A DNA stretch of 64,000 bases from Callaeas wilsoni (Eukaryota > Chordata > Aves > Passeriformes > Callaeidae), in the NCBI GenBank assembly GCA_013398955.1, contig VWPU01002909.1, positions 19,596-83,595 on the forward strand, given 5' to 3'. Positions within the stretch are counted from its first letter, which is position 1, and every line of letters begins with the position of its first letter. This document shows positions 33,401 to 64,000 of this stretch, in pieces. Position numbers and translations under genes: made by a program. A model generated the notes under the pieces. The model saw only the letters and a list, made by a program, of their open reading frames with translations, made no database searches and was not told where the DNA came from.

Positions 33401-34982
33401 GAGCCTAAGAGTTTGCAAAACGTACAGATAGTCAGGTTTCTGTCCTTCACTAGCAGGAATAGTGAGTAACCTTGCTTTTCACAAGTACTTGGTAGACACT
33501 TAAAAAAGCCTTAAATGTTTTTCCCTTACACACAATATTTTAACACATTTTATTGAAAGTTTTGAATTCATTTTGAAAAATGTGACCTAGCATATAACAC
33601 TTCTGGTTATTTATTCTATGCAATAATGTGATAACATATCATTTCTGTGCAGGGTTTCATGATTCAGACTGGTGATCCAACTGGTACAGGAATGGGAGGT
33701 GAAAGTATTTGGGGAGGAGAATTTGAAGATGAGTTTCATTCAACTTTACGACATGACAGACCATACACACTCAGCATGGCTAATGCAGGACCAAATACCA
33801 ACGGATCCCAGTTTTTTATAACAGTAGTGCCAACTGTAAGTAACATTAAAAGCTCAATTTAAGGCCTGAGAGGCTACCTAGGTAGTAAAAAATCAACATT
33901 TTTCTCATGGAAGAAGGAACACACTAGTACTTACTTTGCAAATAAATGATGCACACGATATGTACTGGGTAGGCTTCAGTGAAACTGTCCCTTAGGAGAT
34001 AGAAATACCATCAGTTGTGATCAAGAGGCCTTTTGCCTTTAAATGGAGTGAGGGTGGTATAAAATTCATAGGCATGTTTGCAATTATGTATTACTAGAAT
34101 ATCTTATGTTAGTAATAGTGTTTTAAACTTGAAGGAGACCTACCTATTTCTTAGATTGTTTGGGGTTTGGATATGGTGCCAGGATGTCTGTCTAATATTG
34201 CCTAATTGTAGCTATACAAAGAAGCCAGTGTTCAGGTTTGAAAATTTCATTTGATTTGTGTCTAAGTTCAGAGCCAACAATAGAAATTTTGGTATGTGAA
34301 CGTAAGAGATAAAAACGAAATCCTTAAAAGTAGCACTTACAAAAACTGCATTCTTACAGCACTTCAAAGTCATTTAAAAAAACACCCATCTACCATAGTT
34401 TTGAGGTTTATTAAGTTGTATCAGGGCCTATATTCAAATTGTGCATACTGTATGAGTACTGAATTGGGTGGTAGTCTGGACTGGCACCTAAAATTCTTCT
34501 GTGAAAATACCGTGAAATAGAGGGACTGAAACGACATTTCTGTGAACTGAGAGTACACTTTAAAATAAACTATGCAATGCTAGTGCACTGGTAGAACATG
34601 ACCTCTGTAGTACTTTAAGAAAGCAATTGAAAAGGTTAGTTCAAATGCATATGAATATGTGTTGGCTGCGTTCTAGTATTTACTTGCATGCTAATATTTA
34701 CATGGTGTTAGGTTCCATAGTCTGGACACACAAAATGTATCCATGTATGCTTACTCTCTTTTTGGTTTGGTACCTAACCTACGTGCTGCTTTCTATTTTA
34801 ATATGGTTTTCTTTTTCTCCTTCTGTGCTCTCAAACAGCCGTGGCTCGACAACAAGCACAGTGTGTTTGGACGGGTGACTAAAGGAATGGAAGTTGTTCA
34901 GAGAATCTCAAATGTCAAAGTCAATCCCAAAACTGACAAACCCTATGAGGATATCAGCATCATTAACATAACAGTGAAGTAA
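21162..34982 (+). CDS. PPWD1: Peptidylprolyl isomerase domain and WD repeat protein 1 (complete)
   Basis: PPWD1 is a nuclear cyclophilin found in spliceosomal complexes and catalyses cis-trans isomerisation of X-Pro bonds. Eleven exons join in phase to give 630 codons and a TAA: 21162-21309, 22652-22754, 23357-23457, 24681-24801, 26757-27204, 27777-27967, 28465-28654, 29650-29831, 32978-33059, 33653-33835 and 34839-34982. The remembered human protein has 646 residues; the difference is in the acidic, poorly conserved N-terminus. WD40 repeats fill about residues 80-430 (for example [11 protein letters not shown]). The cyclophilin domain covers about 477-630 and keeps HRIIKGFMIQ (catalytic Arg 519), SQFFITVVP and the Trp of PWLDNKH. 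One oddity is Ile at 517, where cyclophilins normally have Phe before His-Arg. The gene shares a CpG-island promoter with CENPK and converges on TRIM23. Confidence 0.96.
21515..21877 (+). repeat. CR1 LINE 3' fragment in PPWD1 intron 1
   Basis: Sense CR1 sequence from TTCAGCCTGGAGAAGAGAAG to the 3' end ATTCTATGGTTCTATG. It begins about 200 bases after the PPWD1 exon 1 donor, at the edge of the CpG island. Confidence 0.9.
22652..22754 (+). CDS. PPWD1: PPWD1 exon 2
   Basis: 103 bases from acceptor TGTGTAG to donor GTAAGT, reading [20 protein letters not shown] and onward, near-identical to human. Confidence 0.95.
23357..23457 (+). CDS. PPWD1: PPWD1 exon 3
   Basis: 101 bases from acceptor ATTGTAG to donor GTGAGA. 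It encodes the first clear WD40 strand set, [18 protein letters not shown]. Confidence 0.95.
24681..24801 (+). CDS. PPWD1: PPWD1 exon 4
   Basis: 121 bases from acceptor TTCACAG to donor GTAAGT, encoding [20 protein letters not shown], a WD40 repeat. Confidence 0.95.
24802..26756 (+). other. PPWD1: PPWD1 intron 4, 2.0 kb
   Basis: No transposon, RNA gene or coding segment recognised. It ends in a T-rich tract before the acceptor of exon 5. Confidence 0.6.
26757..27204 (+). CDS. PPWD1: PPWD1 exon 5
   Basis: 448 bases, the largest exon; acceptor GTTGCAG, donor GTGAGT. It contains several WD40 repeats, including [11 protein letters not shown] and [20 protein letters not shown]. Confidence 0.95.
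27777..27967 (+). CDS. PPWD1: PPWD1 exon 6
   Basis: 191 bases, starting at [20 protein letters not shown]; acceptor TTTGTAG, donor GTAAGT. Confidence 0.95.
28465..28654 (+). CDS. PPWD1: PPWD1 exon 7
   Basis: 190 bases from acceptor TACTTCAG to donor GTGTGT, ending with KKNRFYM. It closes the WD40 part of the protein. Confidence 0.94.
29650..29831 (+). CDS. PPWD1: PPWD1 exon 8
   Basis: 182 bases from acceptor GCTTCAG to donor GTATGT. It encodes the charged linker [20 protein letters not shown] and the start of the cyclophilin domain ([15 protein letters not shown]). Confidence 0.95.
31499..32092 (-). mobile_element. Solo LTR of an avian ERV (family B), 594 bp
   Basis: Read on the minus strand it starts TGTCCTGGGTTGCAGTG and ends CCAGTACA. 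A perfect 5-bp duplication, GCATG, flanks it (31494-31498 and 32093-32097). Length and ends match the plus-oriented copy at 46568-47161 exactly. No internal retroviral genes are present. Confidence 0.93.
32260..32775 (-). mobile_element. LTR of a third avian ERV family (partial)
   Basis: On the plus strand it begins ATGGTTTAACCCCAGCCAGC, the inverse of a widespread bird LTR 3' end (GCTGGCTGGGGTTAAACCA). Further phrases of that LTR follow (TTTATGTGCTGAACATGATG; GGTGGCGTGGGATGAGGAGC). The outer ends and duplication are not clear. Confidence 0.75.
32978..33059 (+). CDS. PPWD1: PPWD1 exon 9 (cyclophilin active-site Arg)
   Basis: 82 bases from acceptor ATTTTAG to donor GTAACT, encoding [20 protein letters not shown] and then IIHRIIK. 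The Arg is the cyclophilin catalytic residue; the Ile before His-Arg is unusual. Confidence 0.94.
33653..33835 (+). CDS. PPWD1: PPWD1 exon 10
   Basis: 183 bases from acceptor TGTGCAG to donor GTAAGT, encoding [16 protein letters not shown] and [12 protein letters not shown], which are core cyclophilin motifs. Confidence 0.96.
34839..34982 (+). CDS. PPWD1: PPWD1 exon 11 (stop codon)
   Basis: 144 bases from acceptor CAAACAG to the TAA at 34980-34982. It begins [13 protein letters not shown] and ends INITVK, as in the human protein. Confidence 0.96.
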   Translation, partial: PWLDNKHSVFGRVTKGMEVVQRISNVKVNPKTDKPYEDISIINITVK

Positions 34983-35260
34983 GGCAGGCGTTAAAGGTTC
35001 CAGCTTAAGCAGGAAAAAACTAAGCATGTGGGATCCAGAAAGGGACCTAGGAAGAACAAACATTTTTGATAGTTCCTAGATACAGTAAGTACCAGGACAG
35101 AGCAATCACCAGTTCTGCTATTTTTAATGTACCTAAAGTGCCCTAATTCTGTATTTCTGGTAACTTTGTATTTTAAAGTAAAAACATCTGCATGTTTCTT
35201 AGAAAGTCTACTGTCTTTCTTGCATCTCTTCTATGCAAAATTAAAGATAAAAACCCCTAC
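34983..35260 (+). other. PPWD1: PPWD1 3' untranslated region, probable
   Basis: The sequence after the stop has no further coding potential. An ATTAAA at 35240-35245 is the first plausible cleavage signal, so a short 3' UTR of about 280 bases is inferred. Later sites cannot be ruled out. Confidence 0.45.
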
Positions 35261-35735
35261 CATGTCTCATGATAGTGTTTGTAACTTTTTCACATTTACT
35301 TGCATCTTGCATATTTAATTAATCCATTTCACAGTACTGAAATCTTTGACAAAGGAAAAGGTCAGAAATACTAAGTTGAGTGAACTTCTCAATACTTTGT
35401 ACATGTATAAAAAGTTAGATTAAGTTATGGTACTGTTTGCTATGGAAAGCAAACAATGTAATCTACTTCTCTTCTTTAAAAATAGTTGTGTACATGTTTT
35501 CTCTGTCCAAGAGCAATGATCAGCTCTTAAAATGGCAGTGTATAAAGCCCTGTGCAATTTCTTTAGTATTTCCAGTGATTTTTTTCTTTCAGTGTTCGCT
35601 TTCTCTTTATTTCAGCCTAGTGAGTCTTTTTTTCTGGCTTCATTTTTAGCCAAAGTCCTGCAAACATTGCTGCTTCTACTGAAATACTTAATTTATTTTA
35701 ACTAAACTAAGCTTTGCATAGCTGTTTCTGATGGA
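35261..35735. other. Intergenic gap after PPWD1
   Basis: AT-rich sequence between the inferred PPWD1 polyadenylation site and the CR1 at 35736. I see no gene or repeat in it. Confidence 0.5.
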
Positions 35736-37925
35736 GTCATAGAACAGAATCGTATCGTCATTAAGGCTGGAAAAACCTGGTAAGGTTTGTAAGTCCAACC
35801 ATTAATGCAGCACCACCACCCTCTTCACCATTAAACCACATCCCCAGGTACCACCTCCATATGTTTTTTTGAACAGTTGCAGGGATGGTGACTCCACCTC
35901 TTCTCTGGGCACTCTATTCCAATATCTTGACCCCATTTCAGTGAAGCAATTTTTCCTAATGTCCAGTGGTAATCTGAAGCCATTTCTTCTTGTCCTGTCA
36001 TTAGCTAGCTGGGAGAAGAGACCAACACCCACCTCGCTACATCCTCCTTTCAGGCAGTTGTAGAGTGTGATAAGGTCTCCCCTGAGCCTCCTTTTCTCCT
36101 CAGCTGCGCCTCACAGGACTTATGCTCCAGCCCCTTCCCCAGCTCCACTGCCCTTCTCTGGACTCACTCCAGCACCTCAATGTCTTTCTGAATTGAGAGG
36201 CCCAGAACTTGGCACAGGATTCAAGGTGTGGCCTCACCAGTGCGGAGAACATGGAGACCATCCCTGCCCTGCTCCTGCTGGCCACACTATTGCTGATCCA
36301 GGCCAGGATGCCACTGGCCTTCTTGGCCACCTGGGCACACCCTGGCTCATGTTCAGCCCCTGTCACCAGCACCCCCAGGTCCTTTCCCACTGGGCAGCTT
36401 TCCAGCCACTCTGCCCCAGCCTGTGGAGCTGCCTGGGGTTGTTGTGACCCAAGGGCAGGACCCGGCACTGGGCCTTGTTGAACCTCACACCACAGGCCTC
36501 AGCCCATGATCCAGCCTGTCCAGATCCCTCTGCGGAGCCTTCCTGCCCTCCAGCAGATCAATAACCCACTCAACTTGGTGTCATGCATGAACTTAACTGA
36601 GGGTGCACCTGATCATCAATGAAGGTATTAAACAAGACTGGCCCCAGTACTGAGCCCTGGAAAACTCTCGCTGTGACTGGCCACCGGCTGGAGATAACTC
36701 CATTCACAACCACTCTCTGGGCCCGGCCATCCAGACAGTTTTTAACCCATGAACTGTCTACTTGTCCAAGCCACAAGCAGCCGCTTTCTCCAGGGGAATG
36801 CAGTGGGAGACAAAGGCTTTAGTAAAGTCCAAGCAGACAACATCCACAGGCTTTTCTCATTCACTGTGTCACACTGTCATAGAAAGAGATCAGGTTGGTC
36901 AAGCAGGACCTGAATTTTGCAGAATCATGCTGGCTAGGCCCCAAAACCCTGATTGTTTTGCACATGATGGCACTCAGGATGAACTGCTCCAAGATCTTCA
37001 TGGCACCAAGGTTAGGCTGACCTATATTTCCCTAGATCCATCTTCTGACCCTTCTTGTAGGTAGGTGTTACAGTTGCCAACTTGTAGTCACCTCCCCCAT
37101 CAGCCAAGACTGTTGGTAAATGACTTCAAGTGTCTTCTTCAGATTTAAAGCTCTTCCAACCAGTTTCATCCAGTAATCTTGGTGGATGCCATCTGGTCCC
37201 ATAGACTTGCAGCTAAGTGGTCTAGCAAGTACTAACCATTTCTTCCTGAATATGAGGACTTCATTTTGCCCCTCATCCCTGTCTTCCAGTTCAGGGGACT
37301 GGATACCCTGATGATAATTGGTCTTACTGTTAAAAACTGAGACAAAGAAGGAATTAAGTACTTCAGTTTTTTCTTTATCCTTTGTCACTGTTTGCCCCTG
37401 CATGCAACAAAGGATGGAGATTCTCACTGGCCCTCATTTTGCTGCTGATTTTGCAAAAACATTTTTTGTCTTTTTCACCAGTAGTCAGACCAAATTCTAG
37501 CTGAACTTTGGCTCTTCTGATTTTCTCCCTGCATAACCTTATAGCATCCTTGTAGTCCTGCTGAGTTGCCTGCCCCTTCTTCCAGAGGTTATAAAATCTC
37601 TCTCCCCACATTCCAACCGAAGCTCTCTGTTGAGCCAGGCTGACCTCCTTGCCCATCAACTCATCTTTCAGCACCTGGGGAGACCCTGCTCCTGCACCTC
37701 TAGGATTTCCTTATGCCTTCCTGGACCCCACTGCCTTTAAGGACTACCTCCTACAGGACTCTCTCAACTAGTTTCCTAAACAGGCCCTAGTCTGCCCTCT
37801 GAAAATACAAGGTGGCAGAGGTGCTGACCCCATCCTTATTTCTCCAAGAAGCAAAACCTCCTTTTGTGATTACTTTGCCCAAGACAGCCTCCAAACATCA
37901 CATCACTCACCCATCTTCCTCTGGG
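35736..37925 (-). repeat. CR1 LINE, about 2 kb, between convergent genes
   Basis: The 3' end is at ATAGAACAGAATCGTATCG. Minus-strand pieces of ORF2 are recognisable: [49 protein letters not shown] and KKGQATQQDYKDAIRLCREK. Frame breaks separate them, so the copy is not intact. The 5' boundary is approximate. Confidence 0.88.
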
Positions 37926-38299
37926 CATAAACAGCCGGTTCACACTGAAAGCTCAGACATCTCCTCAAGCTGTTCTGAATCTTATTGGACAGGGTCCTGT
38001 TACTGTGCTGCATAGTTAAATCCACCCTATAAACAGTAACATTGATCACTGCTGTTTATGTTCACATAACGCCACTGCACTCATAAAAGACTTGGGAGGT
38101 TACAGTTCTGGTAACTTCATTTATGAATTGAGATATGATGCATGATAACCAAATTCATTCCCTCAAAAGTTGCTGCTACCATCAGGAGGTTTATATGTAG
38201 TGAGATACAGGATCAGTAAGAAAAATTCTACAGGAAATTAAATGTAGCACACCTCTATTCTGAGATTACCTTAATAAAAACACCAAAACAAAAAGGCGC

Positions 38300-41208
38300 A
38301 TTTATTAAAATTTGTTCTTGAGGTTTTACATACTTTTATTGAAAAGAAATTATTTTCTGGGGAATGCAAATTGCAGCAGCTCATTAATTGTTTCTACTAA
38401 AAGAGCCCTTTCTTTAAAGGAACATTTACATAACATCTACATCTACTCAACACTCTCAGAACCAGACCCTCATAGTCCACAATAATTTTGGAGATAGAAT
38501 ACAGAAACAGTGATAAAACATGACTTTTCAGTTAGCCTAGACATACTATTTTTGAGATGAGGTTCTTTAAAGAAAGCCACAACACAGTCACTGGATGTTG
38601 CATTTACTCAATTTCAAAATGACATCAAAATCCTTTGAAAAGTTATTCAGTCTTTCCAAACAGTTAGCAATGCTTTAGTGAGTTCTAGCTGAAGAAATAT
38701 TCCAATTACATATTGTGTAAGTCAGTATACTAAAAACTAAAGTTCAGTAAAACTGATGAAACAAGCTTAAATTTATAACTGAAGCAGTTTATATGTTGTA
38801 TTAATGTATAATACAAATAAACCTCTTAGTGTACTCTTTACACTGGAGAGTTCACAGACAAATGCAACACTTTCACATTTACTTCAAGTCATCTTAAATA
38901 AATTCAATTGAAAAACACTTTCATGGTAGCATTCCATGTGTCACAAGCAATCACTTGTACTCGAAAATATGCATGAGTGAGAATTTTTCCTCTGCCCTCA
39001 AATACAAACTAGTCACCTTGAACATTTTGAAGGAGAACTATACTGAGCAGCATCTGTAACTGAAGGCTAAGCCAGCTAAAATAAAACTAAATCAGGATTC
39101 TTCTAAAGAATGCCTGTCTGCTGTTAAAAATATTACAGGGAAAAGTATCTACCGTACTTAGCAGAACTTGTTCATATTTCAAGAAGAGCTGTGAAGAGAC
39201 AGTCAGCCCTAACTAGGTCAGGGGTTCCTCTGCAGTACAGGCTAAGCAGATGCTCGAGTCACAACCACCAACTGTGTATTGTGCAAGAAGTTACAGGCTG
39301 GAAAAGATGAACGATTTTAAGTTTGGTATGTGCAAAAATCCCACCTTTCACTCCATTATAAATGATTTCCAAATTTATCAGGTTGTCTAAAGAAAGAGTA
39401 AATACCCTGTCCCAGTACCTGTACATGTGGAAGCATTGAAGACCACTTCACAAACATTAAACTTTAAAGCTTAGTGTTCCTTCCGGTATTATTCAAGTCA
39501 TTAGACATGCTGAATCTGAAGTTGCATTTAACATCATTTACCTGAAATTTAAGTAACAAGAATACTACAAGTGTCATTATAAGGAAGTAGTTACATTAAC
39601 TGCTTCCTCTAAAAGAAAAGTGCAAATGTACTAAATTATTTGTTTATACATTCTTGGCTTTACCTAAGGTATGTAGTAGGAAAACAACATAAAATTCCTA
39701 ATAATACAACAAAAGCAAAGCCACAGATAATGGGATACACTTTCTTTGCTAGGTGAGGTTCAGAGTTCCCACAGGTAAACACTTTTCAGCGTGGCAAAAA
39801 TGTCTCCACGTCTGTGAAACAGCACTGTTCACTTGCACTATCTAGTTCTCCTGATTCACCTCTACCCCAGTAAGAAAAGTGATGATACAGAGTTTTGATC
39901 TACTGCTCACAGTCTTTGTAGCTCCTCTACCAACATGACAAGGGTCCACAGCATGGCTTCTTCAGCTGGCAGTGGCCATGGACTTAGAGAGAAGGGCAGA
40001 AGACTCTGATGTGCATACCAGACAGATAAAATTGTTCGCACAGTTGCATGTCCAGCAGAGAAAGAGATACCACAAAGTCATTGCAACCTTCTCTAAATTT
40101 AAACAGCACTACACCCAAATTTCATGGGTTTGTGAATGAGTAATTTTCAAAAATAGAGGCATTGGTGACAGTTCCATGTAGAAGATACAGCAAAAATTGA
40201 AAATCTAATTATGGAAGGTTTATATCACATTTTACCATCTACCCTTCTAAAGTAAGACTTATAATTAGTGTACACTGGTTTTACATTGTGTTATTGAATA
40301 TTTTAAGGCCACTACCTTAATCTGGAGTCATGACTTCTACATAAAAGCACACAGCTGGACTGACATTACACCACACTACTTCTTTAAGAAGTTTTTTTAA
40401 AATTTAATTTGACTTCTTGAGGAGTAAACAATCTCTAAAGGCAGATTATGTCCTCAAGTATGCACAAAACACTTTCACCTCAGTATCACTATAGTATGTC
40501 TATAAACAATTCAGCACAAAAAACCCAACTAACCCCTGCCTCCAAGATATAAAACAAGTTGCTAAACAATGGCACAGCCCCTTTGCTCAGCAACACTTTT
40601 CTCCATTCTGAGTTTTCTTTGCGCAGTTATGCTGCCTTCCTGTAACAAACAAGGAGGTTAATAAATAATAAGGGAAGCATTTTCTTTACATGGTGTAGCT
40701 GCATGTAAGTTTCAATGCCACCTTTATATTTATGGATTCTTTAGATATTAAAGAATAGCACCATTTATTTCTAACTAATAGAGCAGGCTATTCTAATAAA
40801 CTTGAGATGGATTTTGGAATAGTTTCATGGGAAAGTCTTTCTAAACTATTCAGAATTTTTATAACACCAATTAACTACTGTAACCTCATTATAATAATTA
40901 CATGAAAGCCAATGCATATTTTATCAGGGAAAAATTTTAAATTGTAACAATATCACCAAAAGGAATTTCAAGGCATCCTTGTAACACTCTTCCATTCCCA
41001 CTAAATGTAAATGGATCAACTTTCAAAACCACTATAACAACACAAGTTTACTGAACCAATTATCCAAACTAGGACAAAGGTTTATATTTTTTTGTAACCA
41101 TCAACTTAAGTAAAGTCCCCTCTTCAGAGAGCAGACCTGGTGACACCCTAAATCGTGCAAACAAAACAAAACCATAAACTACAACATCAAATTGCAGCTG
41201 ATGTAAAG
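38300..41208 (-). other. TRIM23: TRIM23 3' untranslated region, probable
   Basis: About 2.9 kb of AT-rich, non-coding sequence follows the stop and shows no recognisable CR1 or LTR, in contrast to the flanks. Minus-strand AATAAA signals occur at 38301-38306 and 38335-38340, which would end the transcript near 38.3 kb. The extent is inferred. Confidence 0.45.
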
Positions 41209-63338
<22,130 letters not shown>

Positions 63339-63879
63339 CTGTAAGTTAAAAAAGACCATATTTGGTTTTGAGTTAGTTAAAAAGCAAAACTTCATGCAGT
63401 AAGCTATAAGACAGTTTATTTTACAGACGTTCATGCAATCACAGCACATAAGCTGAGTAATTTTACTGTATGCACACAACTAATGATCATACTATCGATT
63501 TTTAAAAAGTAAATAAATAATTAGACACAAACAGAACGTCTTAACTCCTAAGCATCCTGCCTGACCACCAATAGCTCCTGCCCACTTCATTTAATACACT
63601 GCCACAAGACAAGCCTACTAGTCAAGAGGGACAACCAGCAGAAACATTCTCACAGGAAAAGGAAGCGGCCAGCAACACCCTGCCAGAGCAGAGTGTTGGC
63701 CGGTGAAGCCTCCCTTCGCAGCTGATGCTCATAAAGAGGTCAGTCATACCAAGTGAGGCACTTAGCAAGCTACAAACGCAGCACTGAGCTAGTGAGAGCA
63801 AACAGCTGCGGGACAGAACATCTCAAGCTATAAACGAAAAGCAAAATGGGTAGTCAAATAGAAAGAAAAAGACCCCAAA
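63339..63879 (-). other. TRIM23: TRIM23 intron 1, visible part
   Basis: The sequence upstream of the RING exon shows no second coding exon and no repeat I recognise. GC content rises toward the right edge. Confidence 0.5.
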
Positions 63880-64000
63880 ACCAATCCATAAGCCCGGCAC
63901 CCCAGAGGACACATCCCGCACCACAGGCCTCCCGCGCCCCGTGCTCGGCCGGCACCGCCCGCCCCGCTACAGGAGCTGGGCCGACCCGCCGCCGCCGCCG
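63880..64000. promoter_or_regulatory. Edge of a CpG island, probably the TRIM23 promoter
   Basis: The last 120 bases become GC-rich and end in a CCG run. TRIM23 exon 1 (about 27 codons) is expected upstream of 63338 on the minus strand but no matching exon with a donor is visible, so it probably lies past the edge. In other vertebrates TRAPPC13 starts on the far side of this promoter; that is synteny knowledge, not seen here. Confidence 0.5.

Noticed and set aside
37068..37674. Two long minus-strand ORFs as possible host genes
   Set aside because: They are recognisable pieces of CR1 ORF2 (endonuclease-RT) broken by frame changes, not host genes.

Overview
This is a stretch of vertebrate, almost certainly avian, nuclear DNA. 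The evidence is intron-rich genes with GT-AG junctions, many 5'-truncated CR1 LINE copies (some with the bird-type CR1 3' end built on ATTCTATG/ATTCTGTG units), and solo LTRs of bird endogenous retroviruses. All gene calls rest on reading exons by eye, phase bookkeeping across junctions, and remembered vertebrate orthologues; no search was run.

Three genes lie in the order CENPK(-) / PPWD1(+) / TRIM23(-), the order known around human 5q12.3. CENPK (683-20270, minus) encodes a subunit of the constitutive centromere-associated network. Nine coding exons (236 codons, all in phase) are present; the last exon or exons lie beyond the left edge. PPWD1 (21162-34982, plus) is complete: 11 exons and 630 codons, with an N-terminal WD40 region and a C-terminal cyclophilin domain linked to the spliceosome. 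TRIM23 (41209-63338, minus) has ten exons (547 codons plus stop) covering RING, two B-boxes, coiled coil and a C-terminal ARF-type GTPase domain; the short first exon is not visible and is probably beyond the right edge.

CENPK and PPWD1 share a compact head-to-head CpG-island promoter near 20.88-21.42 kb. PPWD1 and TRIM23 converge, with a roughly 2 kb CR1 in the gap between their 3' ends. The right edge becomes GC-rich and probably starts the TRIM23 promoter island.

The rest is intron, UTR and transposable elements: about eleven CR1 copies in both orientations and six LTR units. Five of the LTR units have recognisable ends and four have a readable 5-bp target-site duplication: two 594-bp copies of one family in inverted orientation with perfect duplications, two copies of a longer family (1024 and 1613 bp, one with a clean duplication and an internal deletion), and one solo LTR nested inside a CR1. 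No tRNA, rRNA, CRISPR or bacterial-type feature was seen. I found no convincing novel biological system; the most useful leads are the LTR structures, a variant active-site neighbour in PPWD1, an unexplained 39-codon ORF in a CENPK intron, and the bidirectional promoter.
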